A DNA stretch of 64,000 nt from Fimbriimonas sp. (GCA_029866005.1 JARXAE010000002.1:1-64000); one strand, 5' to 3'. Counted from the first letter of the stretch, positions 19,705 to 29,140 are shown. The notes: generated from the letters alone by a model not told the origin. Numbers and translations: made by a program.

Positions 19705-20674
19705 TTACGAGGTGCTCCTCAACAGGCACCCAAAGAACCCAATCCTGACCGCCGCCGATTGGCCGTATCCTGTTCATGCAGTCTTCAATCCCGGAGCAAC
19801 CACACTTAAGGACGGAACTACTCTGCTGCTTTGCCGAGTAGAAGACCGCCGGGGAATCTCACACCTGTGTGCGGCCAGATCGAAGAATGGTGTCGACGGC
19901 TGGGAGATAGATCCAGAGCCCACATTCGTATCTGATCCACATAATTATCCCGATGAGCTTTGGGGAATCGAAGACCCTCGGATCACGTACGTCTATGAAC
20001 TCGAAGAGTATCTAATAGCCTACACCGCCTTTGGCAAAGCTGGCCCTGGTGTAGCGATTGCCTCAACGAAAGACTTCAAGACGTTCGAGAGATTCGGTCT
20101 TGTCATGCAAGCCGATGACAAAGACGCCGCACTCTTCCCGCGCCAATTCAACGGAGAGTTTGCTCTCATCCACCGCCCATCGAACGATAGCGGCGCACAC
20201 ATGTGGCTATCGTTCTCGCCTGACTTGCATAACTGGGGTGGACACGTGATTATGCTCCCGGCTCACAGAGGAGCTTGGTGGGATGCTAACAAAATCGGGC
20301 TCTCACCTCCTCCAATCGAGACCGATCGCGGCTGGCTTGTGATGTACCACGGAGTCCGCCACCACGCCTCTGGCTCGCTGTACCGGGTCGGGCTCGCCCT
20401 CTTCGACAAAGATAATCCCGAAATCTGTCTCCTGCGAGGTCAGCCATGGATATTCGGTCCTGAGGCTCAGTACGAGGTCACCGGAGACGTCAGCCACGTA
20501 GTCTTCCCAACCGGGTACACCGTTGGTGCAGACGGCGATACGATCAATATCTACTATGGAGCCGCCGACACGAGCATCTGCCTAGCTACTGGGAGCATTA
20601 GCCAGATGCTCGACTGGCTAGATCGAAACGGTACCGAGGGCATCAGCACTCAGGAACCCGTACCAATCGCCTAG
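19691..20674 (+). CDS. GH130 family beta-mannoside phosphorylase/hydrolase
   Basis: A 327-residue five-bladed beta-propeller enzyme of family GH130. Characteristic stretches are FNPGAT, WGIEDPRI near residue 92, KDAALFPRQF near 146, ANKIGLSPPPIETDRGWL, YHGV, SHVVFPTGY and IYYGAAD. Characterised members phosphorolyse or hydrolyse beta-1,2- or beta-1,4-mannosides; which type this is cannot be decided by eye. The ATG at 19691 lies inside the GT4 fusion gene, with GGGAG just upstream, so the products are probably made together. The phosphorylase could run in the synthetic direction from mannose-1-phosphate. It converges on the rhamnosidase gene 10 bp away. Confidence 0.9.
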   Translation: MKPSDYEVLLNRHPKNPILTAADWPYPVHAVFNPGATTLKDGTTLLLCRVEDRRGISHLCAARSKNGVDGWEIDPEPTFVSDPHNYPDELWGIEDPRITYVYELEEYLIAYTAFGKAGPGVAIASTKDFKTFERFGLVMQADDKDAALFPRQFNGEFALIHRPSNDSGAHMWLSFSPDLHNWGGHVIMLPAHRGAWWDANKIGLSPPPIETDRGWLVMYHGVRHHASGSLYRVGLALFDKDNPEICLLRGQPWIFGPEAQYEVTGDVSHVVFPTGYTVGADGDTINIYYGAADTSICLATGSISQMLDWLDRNGTEGISTQEPVPIA

Positions 20675-20680
20675 ATTCTT

Positions 20681-20710
20681 GGGGCTACCGCACATCGAAC
20701 ACGTAGCCCC
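20681..20710. terminator. Inverted repeat between convergent GH130 and GH78 genes
   Basis: GGGGCTAC at 20681-20688 and its reverse complement at 20703-20710 form an 8-bp stem over the 10-bp gap and the last codons of the rhamnosidase gene. There is no clear T-run on either side. It may act as a shared terminator, but the evidence is structural only. Confidence 0.3.
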
Positions 20711-23423
20711 CAGATCCGACTCGGAAGGTTGGGGAACCGTTCGGTAACCGCTCAACCTGTGGAAACGGGCGGTTACCCTTGAACGAAACCTGATGCAAGC
20801 CGCTAGGTAGCACCACCCCAGCCGAACAGTTCGGCGGAATCACAACCTCGAAGCGAACCGAATCACCAACCCGCTTCCAGTTGCTGGTGATCTGCCCACG
20901 AACAGACCTGTAACTCGAGTTCACCCAATCCAGCCCCTTCGGTGTTTGGGGACGAATCACGATCTGATCGTAGCCAACCGCCGATGAATCCGGCTGAATG
21001 CCACCGAGCCAATTCATCATCCACTGGCTAACCGAGCCAAACATAGGGTGATTGTGTGAGAACGTGTTATCACTAAACTCCCAGTGCTCCCATAGCGTCG
21101 TCGCTCCGTTCTTGAGCATCCAGCCCCAACCGGGGAAGTCCGACTGCGTCGCGATCTTGTAAGCCAACTCCGTCTCGCCTGCCTCGGAGAGAACTTGAAG
21201 CATGTATTTAGTGCCCAAAATCCCAGTTGTAAGGTGATCCTTGGCCTTGTGAATCTCATTGACAAGGTAGACGAGTGCCTTTGATCGGCTAGATTCGGCA
21301 AGGATGCCGGTGTAAAGCCCCACGGCCTGACTCGTCTGAGTCCCCGGTCCCACTCGACCCGTCGTCTCATCAAAGAATTCAGCGAGATAGACTCGCTGAA
21401 TGGATTTCGCCAGGGCGGCGTAATGAAGGCTGTCGCCAGCCTTTCCGATTCGGGCTGCCGTCTTCGCCATGAGGTTAGCGGCCTGGTAGTAGTGGGGTGT
21501 GACCAGCGGTGCTGAGGGAGTTTCAGCCAACCCTTCATGATCACTCAGCCCGTCGGTCACGATCCCACGTGGATACTTTGCTTCGACCAAGTCCATCCAT
21601 CTTTTTGCCGCCGCGTACTCCGCTGATCCGATCTCTTTGTCGCCGTAGTATTGGTGCAACTGATCTGCCAGTAGCACGGGAGCCATCGCCCACACCAAAC
21701 CGCAATACTGGATGCCCATTGACGGTGCTGTGTCGGTGAACATCCCATCTGCCTCGGCACTATCGGACCAGTCTCGAACTGCCTTGGCATAGAATCCGGC
21801 CATGTCGAAGTTGGCCATGTACGCTTCACTAGTTGCGACGATGTCGCCCCCGTACCCAAGTTTCTCACGATGCGGGCAATCTGACTGAACGCTGAAAATG
21901 TTCGACAAGAACGTGCGACGGCACATCGTCTGAATGTCGTTTAACACCGTATTCGAGCATTCAAAATTCCCAACACTCTCAACATCGGAGTTCAATCGCA
22001 TTGCTCTCACTGAACTGAGCGGCACCGGGGCGGGCAACCCGGTGACCTCGACATATCTAAAGCCGTGGTAAGTGAACTTAGGCGTGTAGGTCTCCTTCCC
22101 ACCTTTGGCAATGAAAGTATCGCTCTGTACGGCAACCTCTGGTGCACCTGGTCCGCCGACACTCTCCCCAGTCTCTTTTCGCTTATATTTGATCTGTCCT
22201 GCAACGCTTGTCATCGGGTTCAGCGAGCCGTCTTTGGATAGCAACTCTCCGTACCGTAGCCGAATCTCGGTTCCCGCCAGGAGATCTGTTTTCAGCTGGA
22301 CCCATCCGGCGAAATTGACTCCCATGTCATAGATGAAAACTCCTGGTTTCGGCGAAGTCATTTTCACTGAGTCCCAGGTTGAAGTCACCCGAATAGGTGG
22401 CTGAGACTGCGAAACAAGACGCCCAACATCCCCAACCGCCGGGCTCGCATTCCGCCATCTTTGATCATCAAACCCAGCCCGGTCCCAACCTGATTGCTCC
22501 TTCCTGGCGTCATAAACCTCGCCGAGATAGACGTTATTTCGCAAAAGTGGGCCCTCACCCACTCGCCATGCCTCATCCGTTGCCACCACTTCAGACGACC
22601 CATCCTTGTACTCAATCTGTAACTGAGCGATGACTCTCGGCCCCCCAACGGTCAGGTGGTTACGTAAGTTGAACGACCCAAAGAGACGCAACGGGAGCGG
22701 GTTGTACCAACCATCACCAAGCATCACACCAAGGCAGTTCTCACCCTTTGCAAGCTGACGTGTCACATCATAGACGCTGTAAAGCACCCGATCTTCAACC
22801 CGCGTCCAACCCGGATCAAGGACATGATCACCCACTTTCGTCCCGTTAAGCGACGCTTCGTAATAGCCCAGCCCCGCAATCGCCAGCCGAGCCCTGCTGA
22901 CCTGTCCTTTCACTCCAAACTCTCTTCTGAACAGCGGATTCGGATTGTCTTTGTAGAAGTCCGGATCACTTGTTGGAGCGACTTTCCCATCGCTGATCCA
23001 ACGTCCGAGCCAATCCCCAGCTACCATGGGTCCCATTTCCCACCGGGCAGGCTTACTCCAACCGGCCACTCCGTTGGAACCCCAAACCTTTACCTTCCAA
23101 AAGCACTGCTGTCCGAAACGGAGCGCCCGACCTCCGTAGACGATGTTGTTTTGAGATGAGGTGGCTACCCTTCCACTGTCCCAAAGAGTTCCACGATCCT
23201 TTTGCAACTCGGTCAGGGAAGGGGCGACCAGCACTTGATAAGCCGCCTGCTTCAAATCCCTCGCGCTTGACTTTTCATCCAGAACCCAGCTCAGCCGAGG
23301 GTGCGGGACATCTACACCGAGCGGATCCACGCTTGATTCACATCGCAACTGAACGGCTGTCATCTTGGCGCTACCTTGGGGGACACCCAAAACCACGAAT
23401 CCGGCAAGCATTACCCCGAGCAT
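20685..23423 (-). CDS. Alpha-L-rhamnosidase, GH78
   Basis: A 912-residue secreted glycoside hydrolase. A signal peptide is visible (MLGVMLAGFVVLGVPQGSA). After it come the beta-sandwich region (PRLSWVLDE, AAYQVLVA), the carbohydrate-binding/accessory domains, and the (alpha/alpha)6 catalytic barrel. The barrel carries the family signature SDCPHREKLGYGGD near residue 513, with acidic residues continuing into EADGMFTDTAPSMG. The length and architecture match GH78 enzymes that release terminal alpha-L-rhamnose from plant or bacterial glycans. It is transcribed alone, converging on the GH130 gene and diverging from the DUF5690 transporter. A second, unrelated rhamnosidase-type gene (GH106-like) lies 6 kb further on. 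Confidence 0.93.
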   Translation of the reverse strand: MLGVMLAGFVVLGVPQGSAKMTAVQLRCESSVDPLGVDVPHPRLSWVLDEKSSARDLKQAAYQVLVAPSLTELQKDRGTLWDSGRVATSSQNNIVYGGRALRFGQQCFWKVKVWGSNGVAGWSKPARWEMGPMVAGDWLGRWISDGKVAPTSDPDFYKDNPNPLFRREFGVKGQVSRARLAIAGLGYYEASLNGTKVGDHVLDPGWTRVEDRVLYSVYDVTRQLAKGENCLGVMLGDGWYNPLPLRLFGSFNLRNHLTVGGPRVIAQLQIEYKDGSSEVVATDEAWRVGEGPLLRNNVYLGEVYDARKEQSGWDRAGFDDQRWRNASPAVGDVGRLVSQSQPPIRVTSTWDSVKMTSPKPGVFIYDMGVNFAGWVQLKTDLLAGTEIRLRYGELLSKDGSLNPMTSVAGQIKYKRKETGESVGGPGAPEVAVQSDTFIAKGGKETYTPKFTYHGFRYVEVTGLPAPVPLSSVRAMRLNSDVESVGNFECSNTVLNDIQTMCRRTFLSNIFSVQSDCPHREKLGYGGDIVATSEAYMANFDMAGFYAKAVRDWSDSAEADGMFTDTAPSMGIQYCGLVWAMAPVLLADQLHQYYGDKEIGSAEYAAAKRWMDLVEAKYPRGIVTDGLSDHEGLAETPSAPLVTPHYYQAANLMAKTAARIGKAGDSLHYAALAKSIQRVYLAEFFDETTGRVGPGTQTSQAVGLYTGILAESSRSKALVYLVNEIHKAKDHLTTGILGTKYMLQVLSEAGETELAYKIATQSDFPGWGWMLKNGATTLWEHWEFSDNTFSHNHPMFGSVSQWMMNWLGGIQPDSSAVGYDQIVIRPQTPKGLDWVNSSYRSVRGQITSNWKRVGDSVRFEVVIPPNCSAGVVLPSGLHQVSFKGNRPFPQVERLPNGSPTFRVGSGGYVFDVR

Positions 23424-23499
23424 TGCGCGAGTCTATCTCAATCGTCGCGAACAAAGAGACTTTACATTCCCCTAACAATTTCCAATTACAATCCGCGCA

Positions 23500-24765
23500 A
23501 TGTCCGCCGACAATCCAACACCTCCAAAGTCCTCAATCAGAGTTGATTTGTGGGCGATCGTCGCGACCTTCGGGGCTTACTTCTGCATGTATATGTATCG
23601 CAAGCCCTTCTCCGCGGCGACATTCGAAGAGCTGACTTTCATGGGGATGGCCTACAAGCCAATCGCCCTCATCTCTCAAGTGTTGGGTTACACCGTTTCA
23701 AAATTCGTCGGAATCAAAGTCATCAGCGAACTCTCCCCCGGAAAGAAGGTGAGTTACTACCTGGCAATGATCGCCGTTGCCGAAATCGCCCTAATTCTCT
23801 TCGGTATCACGCCTGCGCCATTTAACGTCGTTTGGCTCTTTCTCAATGGATTGCCTCTGGGAATGGTGTTTGGACTCGTGCTTTCCTCCCTCGAGGGCCG
23901 AATGAGAACCGAGGCCCTGACCGCGGCGCTTTGTGCCAGCTTCGTCATCGCCGACGGAGTTGCCAAGTCAAGCGGCCTGTGGCTGATCGGCCAAGGCGTG
24001 AGTGAGCAATGGATGCCAGCCGCAACCGGCATCATGTACCTACCCGGAATCGTCGTCTTTGGGTGGATGCTCTCAAGAATTTCGCCCCCATCGAGTGCCG
24101 ACGTTGAAGCTAGAAGTGAGCGAACTCAGATGGATAAAACCGCAAGGCAAGAGTTCTTTCGAAAGTTCGGATTTGGCCTCACCTTGCTCATCACGACCTA
24201 TGCATTGGTCGGAGTCCTACGCGGGGTTCGTAGCGACTTCTCGCGCGAGATATGGGAGGCGATGGGCACAAAAGTCGACGCTGCCCTGTTTACGCGAAGT
24301 GAGTTTATTGTCGCCTTTGCCGTCTTGATCGTCATCGGATTCCTCGTTGTCATCAAAGACAATGCGAAGGCATTTCAGACTGGCTTGCTTCTTTCCGGTT
24401 CCGGGCTGGGCATAGTCATCCTCTCGCTCCTCGCCCGCCAAGCGGGGATTCTTGATCCCTTCGCCTTTATCGTCGCCATTGGATTTGGTCTCTATCTGCC
24501 GTACATCGCGATCCACGCAACTGTATTCGAGCGGCTGATTGCCTACACCCGAGAAAAAGCTACCATTGGTTATCTCATGTACGTTGCCGATGCCGTCAGC
24601 TATGCCGCTCTCGTTGGAGTCTTTCTTCTCAAAAACTTTGGGAAGGCCGATGCTGCCCAAGTCCTGCCGTTCTTCCTTGGCCTCGCGTGGCTGGTAGCGG
24701 TCGCCGGCATCCTCATGCTGATTCCAACTGCGAGGTTCTTTGCCAACAAAGGTCGCAACGCGTGA
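23500..24765 (+). CDS. MFS-type transporter, DUF5690-like
   Basis: A 421-residue protein with about twelve hydrophobic segments, recognisable at WAIVATFGAYFCMYMYRKPFSAATF. The conserved MYRKPF motif links it to the DUF5690 family and, distantly, to organophosphate:phosphate antiporters of the GlpT type (compare the YRKPF motif). Its stop overlaps the GTG start of the alcohol dehydrogenase (GTGA), so the two function together. From memory, DUF5690 proteins are often found in phosphonate-degradation gene clusters, so uptake of an organophosphonate or sugar phosphate is a fair guess. No phosphonatase or C-P lyase gene is in the window. Confidence 0.75.
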   Translation: MSADNPTPPKSSIRVDLWAIVATFGAYFCMYMYRKPFSAATFEELTFMGMAYKPIALISQVLGYTVSKFVGIKVISELSPGKKVSYYLAMIAVAEIALILFGITPAPFNVVWLFLNGLPLGMVFGLVLSSLEGRMRTEALTAALCASFVIADGVAKSSGLWLIGQGVSEQWMPAATGIMYLPGIVVFGWMLSRISPPSSADVEARSERTQMDKTARQEFFRKFGFGLTLLITTYALVGVLRGVRSDFSREIWEAMGTKVDAALFTRSEFIVAFAVLIVIGFLVVIKDNAKAFQTGLLLSGSGLGIVILSLLARQAGILDPFAFIVAIGFGLYLPYIAIHATVFERLIAYTREKATIGYLMYVADAVSYAALVGVFLLKNFGKADAAQVLPFFLGLAWLVAVAGILMLIPTARFFANKGRNA

Positions 24766-25802
24766 CGGCTCGCATTGCAGTTTTTCACGGATTTGGGCAG
24801 CCGCTAGAACTCGTCGAATGTCCCATTCCTAATCTGCAGGAAGGCGAAACGCTGGTCAAGATCAATTGCTGTGCACTCTGCCGAAGCGACCTTCATACCT
24901 ACGAAGGGCGAAGAACCGAGGCGACACCTGCAATCCTCGGGCACGAAGCTGTCGGGCAAGTCATTGAATCCCGAGCAGGACTGGCCCCGGGCATGAGAAT
25001 CACCTGGGGAATCTTCGCTTGCTGCAGCGAATGCTTCTTTTGCTGCAATGGGCTCCCACAAAAGTGTGAATCTCTGTTCAAGTACGGTCACGCCCGGCTC
25101 ACCGACGAGCAGCCTCTTTCGGGAGGTCTCGCCACCCATATTCTTCTTCGCAAAGGAACTCCGGTCGTTCCCCTCCCCGACTCAATTCCCGATGAGATCG
25201 CTGTATTGGCCAACTGCTCGACTGCAACGGCTTTTGCCTCGATCCGCAATGCCGATTTGCGCACGAACGCAGTCGTTGCAGTTCTCGGAATGGGAATCCT
25301 CGGCCTCACCGCCGCCGCAATCCTGTCGTCCCAAGGACACCAAGTCATCGGCTTCGATCCAGACCCTGCCAAAGCGGAACTCGCCAAAGACTTTGGCTGT
25401 ACCGATTTCTTCTCCGACGTGGACGCCTTCAAAAGTGCCCTTTCGAACCAAACTCAAGGCCGAGGTGCCGATGCCTGCCTCGAACTCGCAGGCTCGCAGG
25501 CTGCCGCTCAACTCTCACTGACTAGCGTCCGCATCGGCGGAACGATCATCTGGACCGGCGCCGCCGCCCCGGTGGGCGAAGTCTCGATCCAGCCCGAGCA
25601 AATCCTCCGCCGCCAACTCACGATCAGGGGCGTCCACAACTACATTCCTGGCGACCTGACGGACGCGGTCGAATTCCTATCCGCTTTCTCGCAACAGTTC
25701 AGGTTTGAGGCACTTTTCGGGGCTACCTTTTCCCTCGATGAGATCGAGACAGCTCTCCAATTCGCAGCAGTATCAACCAGCCGAGTCATGGTCCGGCCTT
25801 GA
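24762..25802 (+). CDS. Zinc-dependent alcohol dehydrogenase (possibly phosphonate-associated subtype)
   Basis: Medium-chain dehydrogenase of 346 residues. Catalytic zinc ligands are in CRSDLHTYEG and GHEAVG; the four cysteines of the structural zinc loop are in CCSECFFCCNGLPQKCE. The NAD(P)-binding glycine motif is VLGMGILGLTAAA. I choose GTG at 24762 because it overlaps the upstream stop by 4 bp and has AAAGG at 24748-24752; a longer in-frame reading would run 75 bp into the transporter gene. Sequence style and the DUF5690 neighbour resemble the dehydrogenases annotated as phosphonate-catabolism associated (TIGR03366). The substrate is unproven. Confidence 0.85.
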   Translation: MTARIAVFHGFGQPLELVECPIPNLQEGETLVKINCCALCRSDLHTYEGRRTEATPAILGHEAVGQVIESRAGLAPGMRITWGIFACCSECFFCCNGLPQKCESLFKYGHARLTDEQPLSGGLATHILLRKGTPVVPLPDSIPDEIAVLANCSTATAFASIRNADLRTNAVVAVLGMGILGLTAAAILSSQGHQVIGFDPDPAKAELAKDFGCTDFFSDVDAFKSALSNQTQGRGADACLELAGSQAAAQLSLTSVRIGGTIIWTGAAAPVGEVSIQPEQILRRQLTIRGVHNYIPGDLTDAVEFLSAFSQQFRFEALFGATFSLDEIETALQFAAVSTSRVMVRP

Positions 25803-25809
25803 GAACTGC

Positions 25810-27210
25810 TTAAGGATAGACCCAGAGTCGAGAAGGAGAAATCCGCTTGTTGTAGACAAGAATATCGTGACTTGGAATCGTAGCAATGGAATCCATTGTC
25901 GGGTCGACCATGAAGTTCTTCGGGTCAAAGATCCAGCCAATACTCGCTCGATAATAGGCATTCTTCCCCCAAAGCTCCGTCGGACGATCTGCTTTTCGAA
26001 AATCGACATAGAAGTTGTCCGGACCGATACGCGAGAAGAACTCACCTAAGTCGCCCTTCTGCTTGGAACTCACTTTTACGAGCGGAATTTCACCCTTCTG
26101 GGCGCCCGCCACACTGAGATCATTGGCGGCGCCTGTTTTCACACGAATGATGCCGTCGGACCACGTGAATCCAACGGTGGTGTAAGTACTCTTTAGCGTC
26201 TTCTTCAACTCCGCTCCAAGAGTCACGAATCCTACTTTTTTCGCCTGCTCCGGCATTTCACCGAGGACGTGCAAATCGTGGGCCCACAGGCAAGCTCGGT
26301 TATCACCAATGCGCTTCAAAAGATTTTGCGCCATGAACTTGTCACGCCGGCTGTAATAAGCAGGAGTCATCTTGAACATGTTCTTAGTGCTATCACCAAA
26401 TTCGAATTCAAAAGAGTTAAATGCCTGGTACGCAGTGTCCGCGGCGTATGCCGCTTCATCATAGCCAGGAAGTTTCGACCATTCGCCCTGTTTATCTGCC
26501 AGCAGCTTTGCGGCAGCTCGAATCGGGTCCACGTTCTTTTTGTAGTCGCCGTTTCCTTGAGCTTCGAGCCAAGCAGCAAAGGTCTTGCCCTTTTGGTCAA
26601 ATTCAAACAGAGACGGATAGGCTGAGCTCAAACTGGTGGACGCCTCTTGATCGACGCTTTTGAGGAATTCCGCGACGAGACGGATGTCCTTCGCTGGTAA
26701 TTGACAGTCAATCCCATAAATCCTGATCTGACGTCCGGACTTAACAACATAACCGCGCATCCACCCAATCAGCGAAGCAAATTCGTCTGTCTGCCAGATC
26801 TTAAAAACTCCTTGATTCCGTATGACGTCGGAAAACTCACCCTTTCCAAGATTGACGTACTCATCCAGAGCCTGCCCGGCACTGCGATTGATCTCAAAAA
26901 CGACCGTGTCGAGTTTTTGGACGGAGATCAGTCTCCGGATCGCTTGGGACTTAAACTCTTGCGATTGGTGGTCACCGTGCGTCGACTCACCCAAGCCGAT
27001 CACTTTGCTAGCCGCGAGGCTCTTCAGCAGTGGCTCGAACTCATCCTCAGTCGGAATGTCTGTCGAAAGCGCTGTGAGATTCGAACGAATCCACACTGCC
27101 GCAGCTGGCTCCGTAGCTTCTCGAGATGCCTTCGGTGACGGCTCCTTCCTTGGCTCATCAACGACAAAAGGAAACACCAGCGCCGACGCCAATGTGGCAA
27201 GAAGAACCAT
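25810..27210 (-). CDS. Erythromycin-esterase-like hydrolase
   Basis: A 466-residue protein of the EreA/EreB/ChaN-related superfamily, with GLGESTHG at residues 72-79 carrying the conserved Glu and His, IYGIDCQ in the middle and WAHDLHVLGEMP later, all expected active-site blocks. A short N-terminal hydrophobic stretch (MVLLATLASALVFPFVV) suggests export or anchoring. Many members of this family are not macrolide esterases and have no known substrate, so resistance should not be assumed. It converges on the alcohol dehydrogenase gene with a 7-bp gap and is otherwise alone. Confidence 0.82.
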   Translation of the reverse strand: MVLLATLASALVFPFVVDEPRKEPSPKASREATEPAAAVWIRSNLTALSTDIPTEDEFEPLLKSLAASKVIGLGESTHGDHQSQEFKSQAIRRLISVQKLDTVVFEINRSAGQALDEYVNLGKGEFSDVIRNQGVFKIWQTDEFASLIGWMRGYVVKSGRQIRIYGIDCQLPAKDIRLVAEFLKSVDQEASTSLSSAYPSLFEFDQKGKTFAAWLEAQGNGDYKKNVDPIRAAAKLLADKQGEWSKLPGYDEAAYAADTAYQAFNSFEFEFGDSTKNMFKMTPAYYSRRDKFMAQNLLKRIGDNRACLWAHDLHVLGEMPEQAKKVGFVTLGAELKKTLKSTYTTVGFTWSDGIIRVKTGAANDLSVAGAQKGEIPLVKVSSKQKGDLGEFFSRIGPDNFYVDFRKADRPTELWGKNAYYRASIGWIFDPKNFMVDPTMDSIATIPSHDILVYNKRISPSRLWVYP

Positions 27211-27312
27211 GTCGAAATTCTATACAAGTCCCTAACTGAATGAAGTGAAGGTTAAGACTCGAAAGGCTTTAAGCTTGCGAAAAATCGCGATTTCTGCGAT
27301 TTCGAATCCTAG

Positions 27313-27350
27313 AGTTGGTGGAGGATAGGGGATTCGAACCCCTAACCCCC
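27313..27350 (-). repeat. 38-bp copy of the tRNA-Ala 3' end (att-like direct repeat, left)
   Basis: Bases 27313-27350 are identical to 29403-29440, which cover the 3' third of tRNA-Ala from its CCA end through the T arm and variable region. Here the match stops and a run of 13 cytosines (27346-27358) follows instead of the anticodon arm, so this is not a tRNA gene. The flanking bases have no other similarity of note. With the intact tRNA on the other side it brackets 2.09 kb, as in tRNA-integrated elements. Confidence 0.85.
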
Positions 27351-27421
27351 CCCCCCCCGTCGGACGATAGGCTTCAAACCCATGAATTGACGGTGATGGA
27401 ATGGCAAAATTCAGGTAAAAA

Positions 27422-29140
27422 ATGATCATGCTTGCAAGTGCTGCGTTTATGGTTGGGATGTTACGAATGGGTACAGAGACGGTCATGCCCCAAGGCGCGG
27501 TGTTCGCCGATAAGATCTATTACGGCGGCGACATGGTCACCATGGTCGGCTCGCGCCCGCAATACGTTGAGCGGCTCGCCGTGCGGGATGGCAAAATCCT
27601 GTTCGCTGGTGAGGCAAAGAAAGTCGGCAAGTTCAGAGGACCAGCCACGGTCGCAGTCAATTTGCGCGGTCGGTTCTTGGCACCGGGCTTCTTCGATGCC
27701 CACAGCCATCTGGTAACCGTTGGCGTCCAGGCAATCAGCGCGAACTTGCTACCCCAACCAGATGGCACTGTAAACTCGATTTCACAGCTTCAGAATGAGA
27801 TGCGCAATCACCTGGCAAGCTCACAAGTCGTCAAGAAATTTGGTGTCGTCATCGGGTTCAACTACGACGACTCTCAACTTAAAGAGAGGCGCAGCCCGAC
27901 TGCGGCCGAACTTGATGCCATCTCAACGACGATGCCAGTTGTGGTCATCCACCAGTCAGGCCACCTTGGGGCGATGAACTCAGTGGCGCTCAAACTGGCG
28001 GGCGTAACTGAGAGCTCCAAGAACCCCCAGGGCGGCATAATCCAGCGAAAACCCGGAACGTCCATCCCTAATGGAGTGCTTGAGGAGACTGCATTCTTCG
28101 TGGCCCTGTTCAAAGTTCTTCCGGATTTCAGCGAAGCCGACAAGTTGGAGCAGGTTTTGGCTGCCCAGAAGATCTATGCCGCCAACGGGTTCACGACCGT
28201 CCAAGAGGGCCGAGCAGAGCCAGAAATGCTCTCGACATTGCAGGCGGGAGCCAACAGCAAGAAGTTCGTTATTGACGTCATAGGCTTTCCGGCTCTCGAT
28301 ACAAACGGCGAGGAGCCGATCAAGCAGAGCCCGCTGATGTCGAAGTACTACACAAACCGTCTCCGATATGGTGGAGTAAAGCTAACTTTTGACGGTTCGC
28401 CACAAGGCAAAACCGCGTACTTTACAAAGCACTACTTCAAAGTTCCAGAGGGCCAGCCGAATTCCTACCGTGGCTACCCGGCTTTTCAGGCGGAAGTTGC
28501 ACAGAAGTGGGTAACTACGGCTTATAAGAATCACTGGAACCTGCTCGTTCATGCCAATGGAGATGCAGCCATAGACGAGCTTATCGCTGTCGTGAAGAGT
28601 GCGCGCGCGCAGTTCCCGCCGAAAGGGAACCGAACAGTATTGATCCACGGACAGTTCTTGCGGCGCGACCAAATCTTGGAGCTCAAGCGCTTAGAAATCA
28701 TGCCATCGCTTTATCCGATGCATACCTTCTACTGGGGTGACTGGCACCGCGAGTCGGTTGCAGGGCCCGAGCGGGCGGAGAATATCTCCCCGACTGGCTG
28801 GGTGCTCAAAGCCGGAATGAAATTCACCATCCATACCGACGCGCCCGTCACCTTCCCGAATTCGATCCGAGTTCTCGACAGTGCCGTCAACCGGACCACG
28901 CGTTCAGGCTACGTACTAGGGCGCTCACAGCGGATTAGCCCTTACGTTGCCCTTCAATCGATGACCAGTTGGGCCGCATTTCAGCACAGGGAGGATAATC
29001 AGAAGGGCACCTTGGAGGTTGGGAAACTCGCTGACTTCGTGGTGCTTGACCGCAACCCAATCAAAGTACCTCGCTCGCAACTCCTTAGCCTGAAGGTCGT
29101 TGAGACGATCAAGGAAGGGGTGTCAATCTACAGCCGCTGA
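27422..29140 (+). CDS. YtcJ-type metal-dependent amidohydrolase
   Basis: A 572-residue member of the amidohydrolase-3 (YtcJ) group. The metal-binding HSH is at residues 94-96 (GFFDAHSHLV). Further ligands lie in HQSGHLGAMNS, NLLVHANGDAAID, VLIHGQFLR and FTIHTDAPV, and the tail has the usual GKLADFVVLDRNP. The ATG at 27422 has AGG seven bases upstream. The N-terminus is mildly hydrophobic but not a clear signal peptide. The gene is the only one between tRNA-Ala and the duplicated tRNA 3' end, so it may have arrived as cargo of an integrated element. The substrate is unknown. Confidence 0.88.
   Translation: MIMLASAAFMVGMLRMGTETVMPQGAVFADKIYYGGDMVTMVGSRPQYVERLAVRDGKILFAGEAKKVGKFRGPATVAVNLRGRFLAPGFFDAHSHLVTVGVQAISANLLPQPDGTVNSISQLQNEMRNHLASSQVVKKFGVVIGFNYDDSQLKERRSPTAAELDAISTTMPVVVIHQSGHLGAMNSVALKLAGVTESSKNPQGGIIQRKPGTSIPNGVLEETAFFVALFKVLPDFSEADKLEQVLAAQKIYAANGFTTVQEGRAEPEMLSTLQAGANSKKFVIDVIGFPALDTNGEEPIKQSPLMSKYYTNRLRYGGVKLTFDGSPQGKTAYFTKHYFKVPEGQPNSYRGYPAFQAEVAQKWVTTAYKNHWNLLVHANGDAAIDELIAVVKSARAQFPPKGNRTVLIHGQFLRRDQILELKRLEIMPSLYPMHTFYWGDWHRESVAGPERAENISPTGWVLKAGMKFTIHTDAPVTFPNSIRVLDSAVNRTTRSGYVLGRSQRISPYVALQSMTSWAAFQHREDNQKGTLEVGKLADFVVLDRNPIKVPRSQLLSLKVVETIKEGVSIYSR

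Noticed and set aside
25810-27210. Macrolide-resistance gene
   Set aside because: The Ere-like superfamily is broad and mostly uncharacterised; no resistance context or mobile element is attached, so only the family name is given.
27313-27400. A second tRNA gene at the tRNA-Ala 3'-end copy, with a TTTGAAG loop that could read as an anticodon loop
   Set aside because: No matching 5' acceptor strand exists upstream; only the last 35 bases plus CCA match tRNA-Ala and the rest is unrelated.
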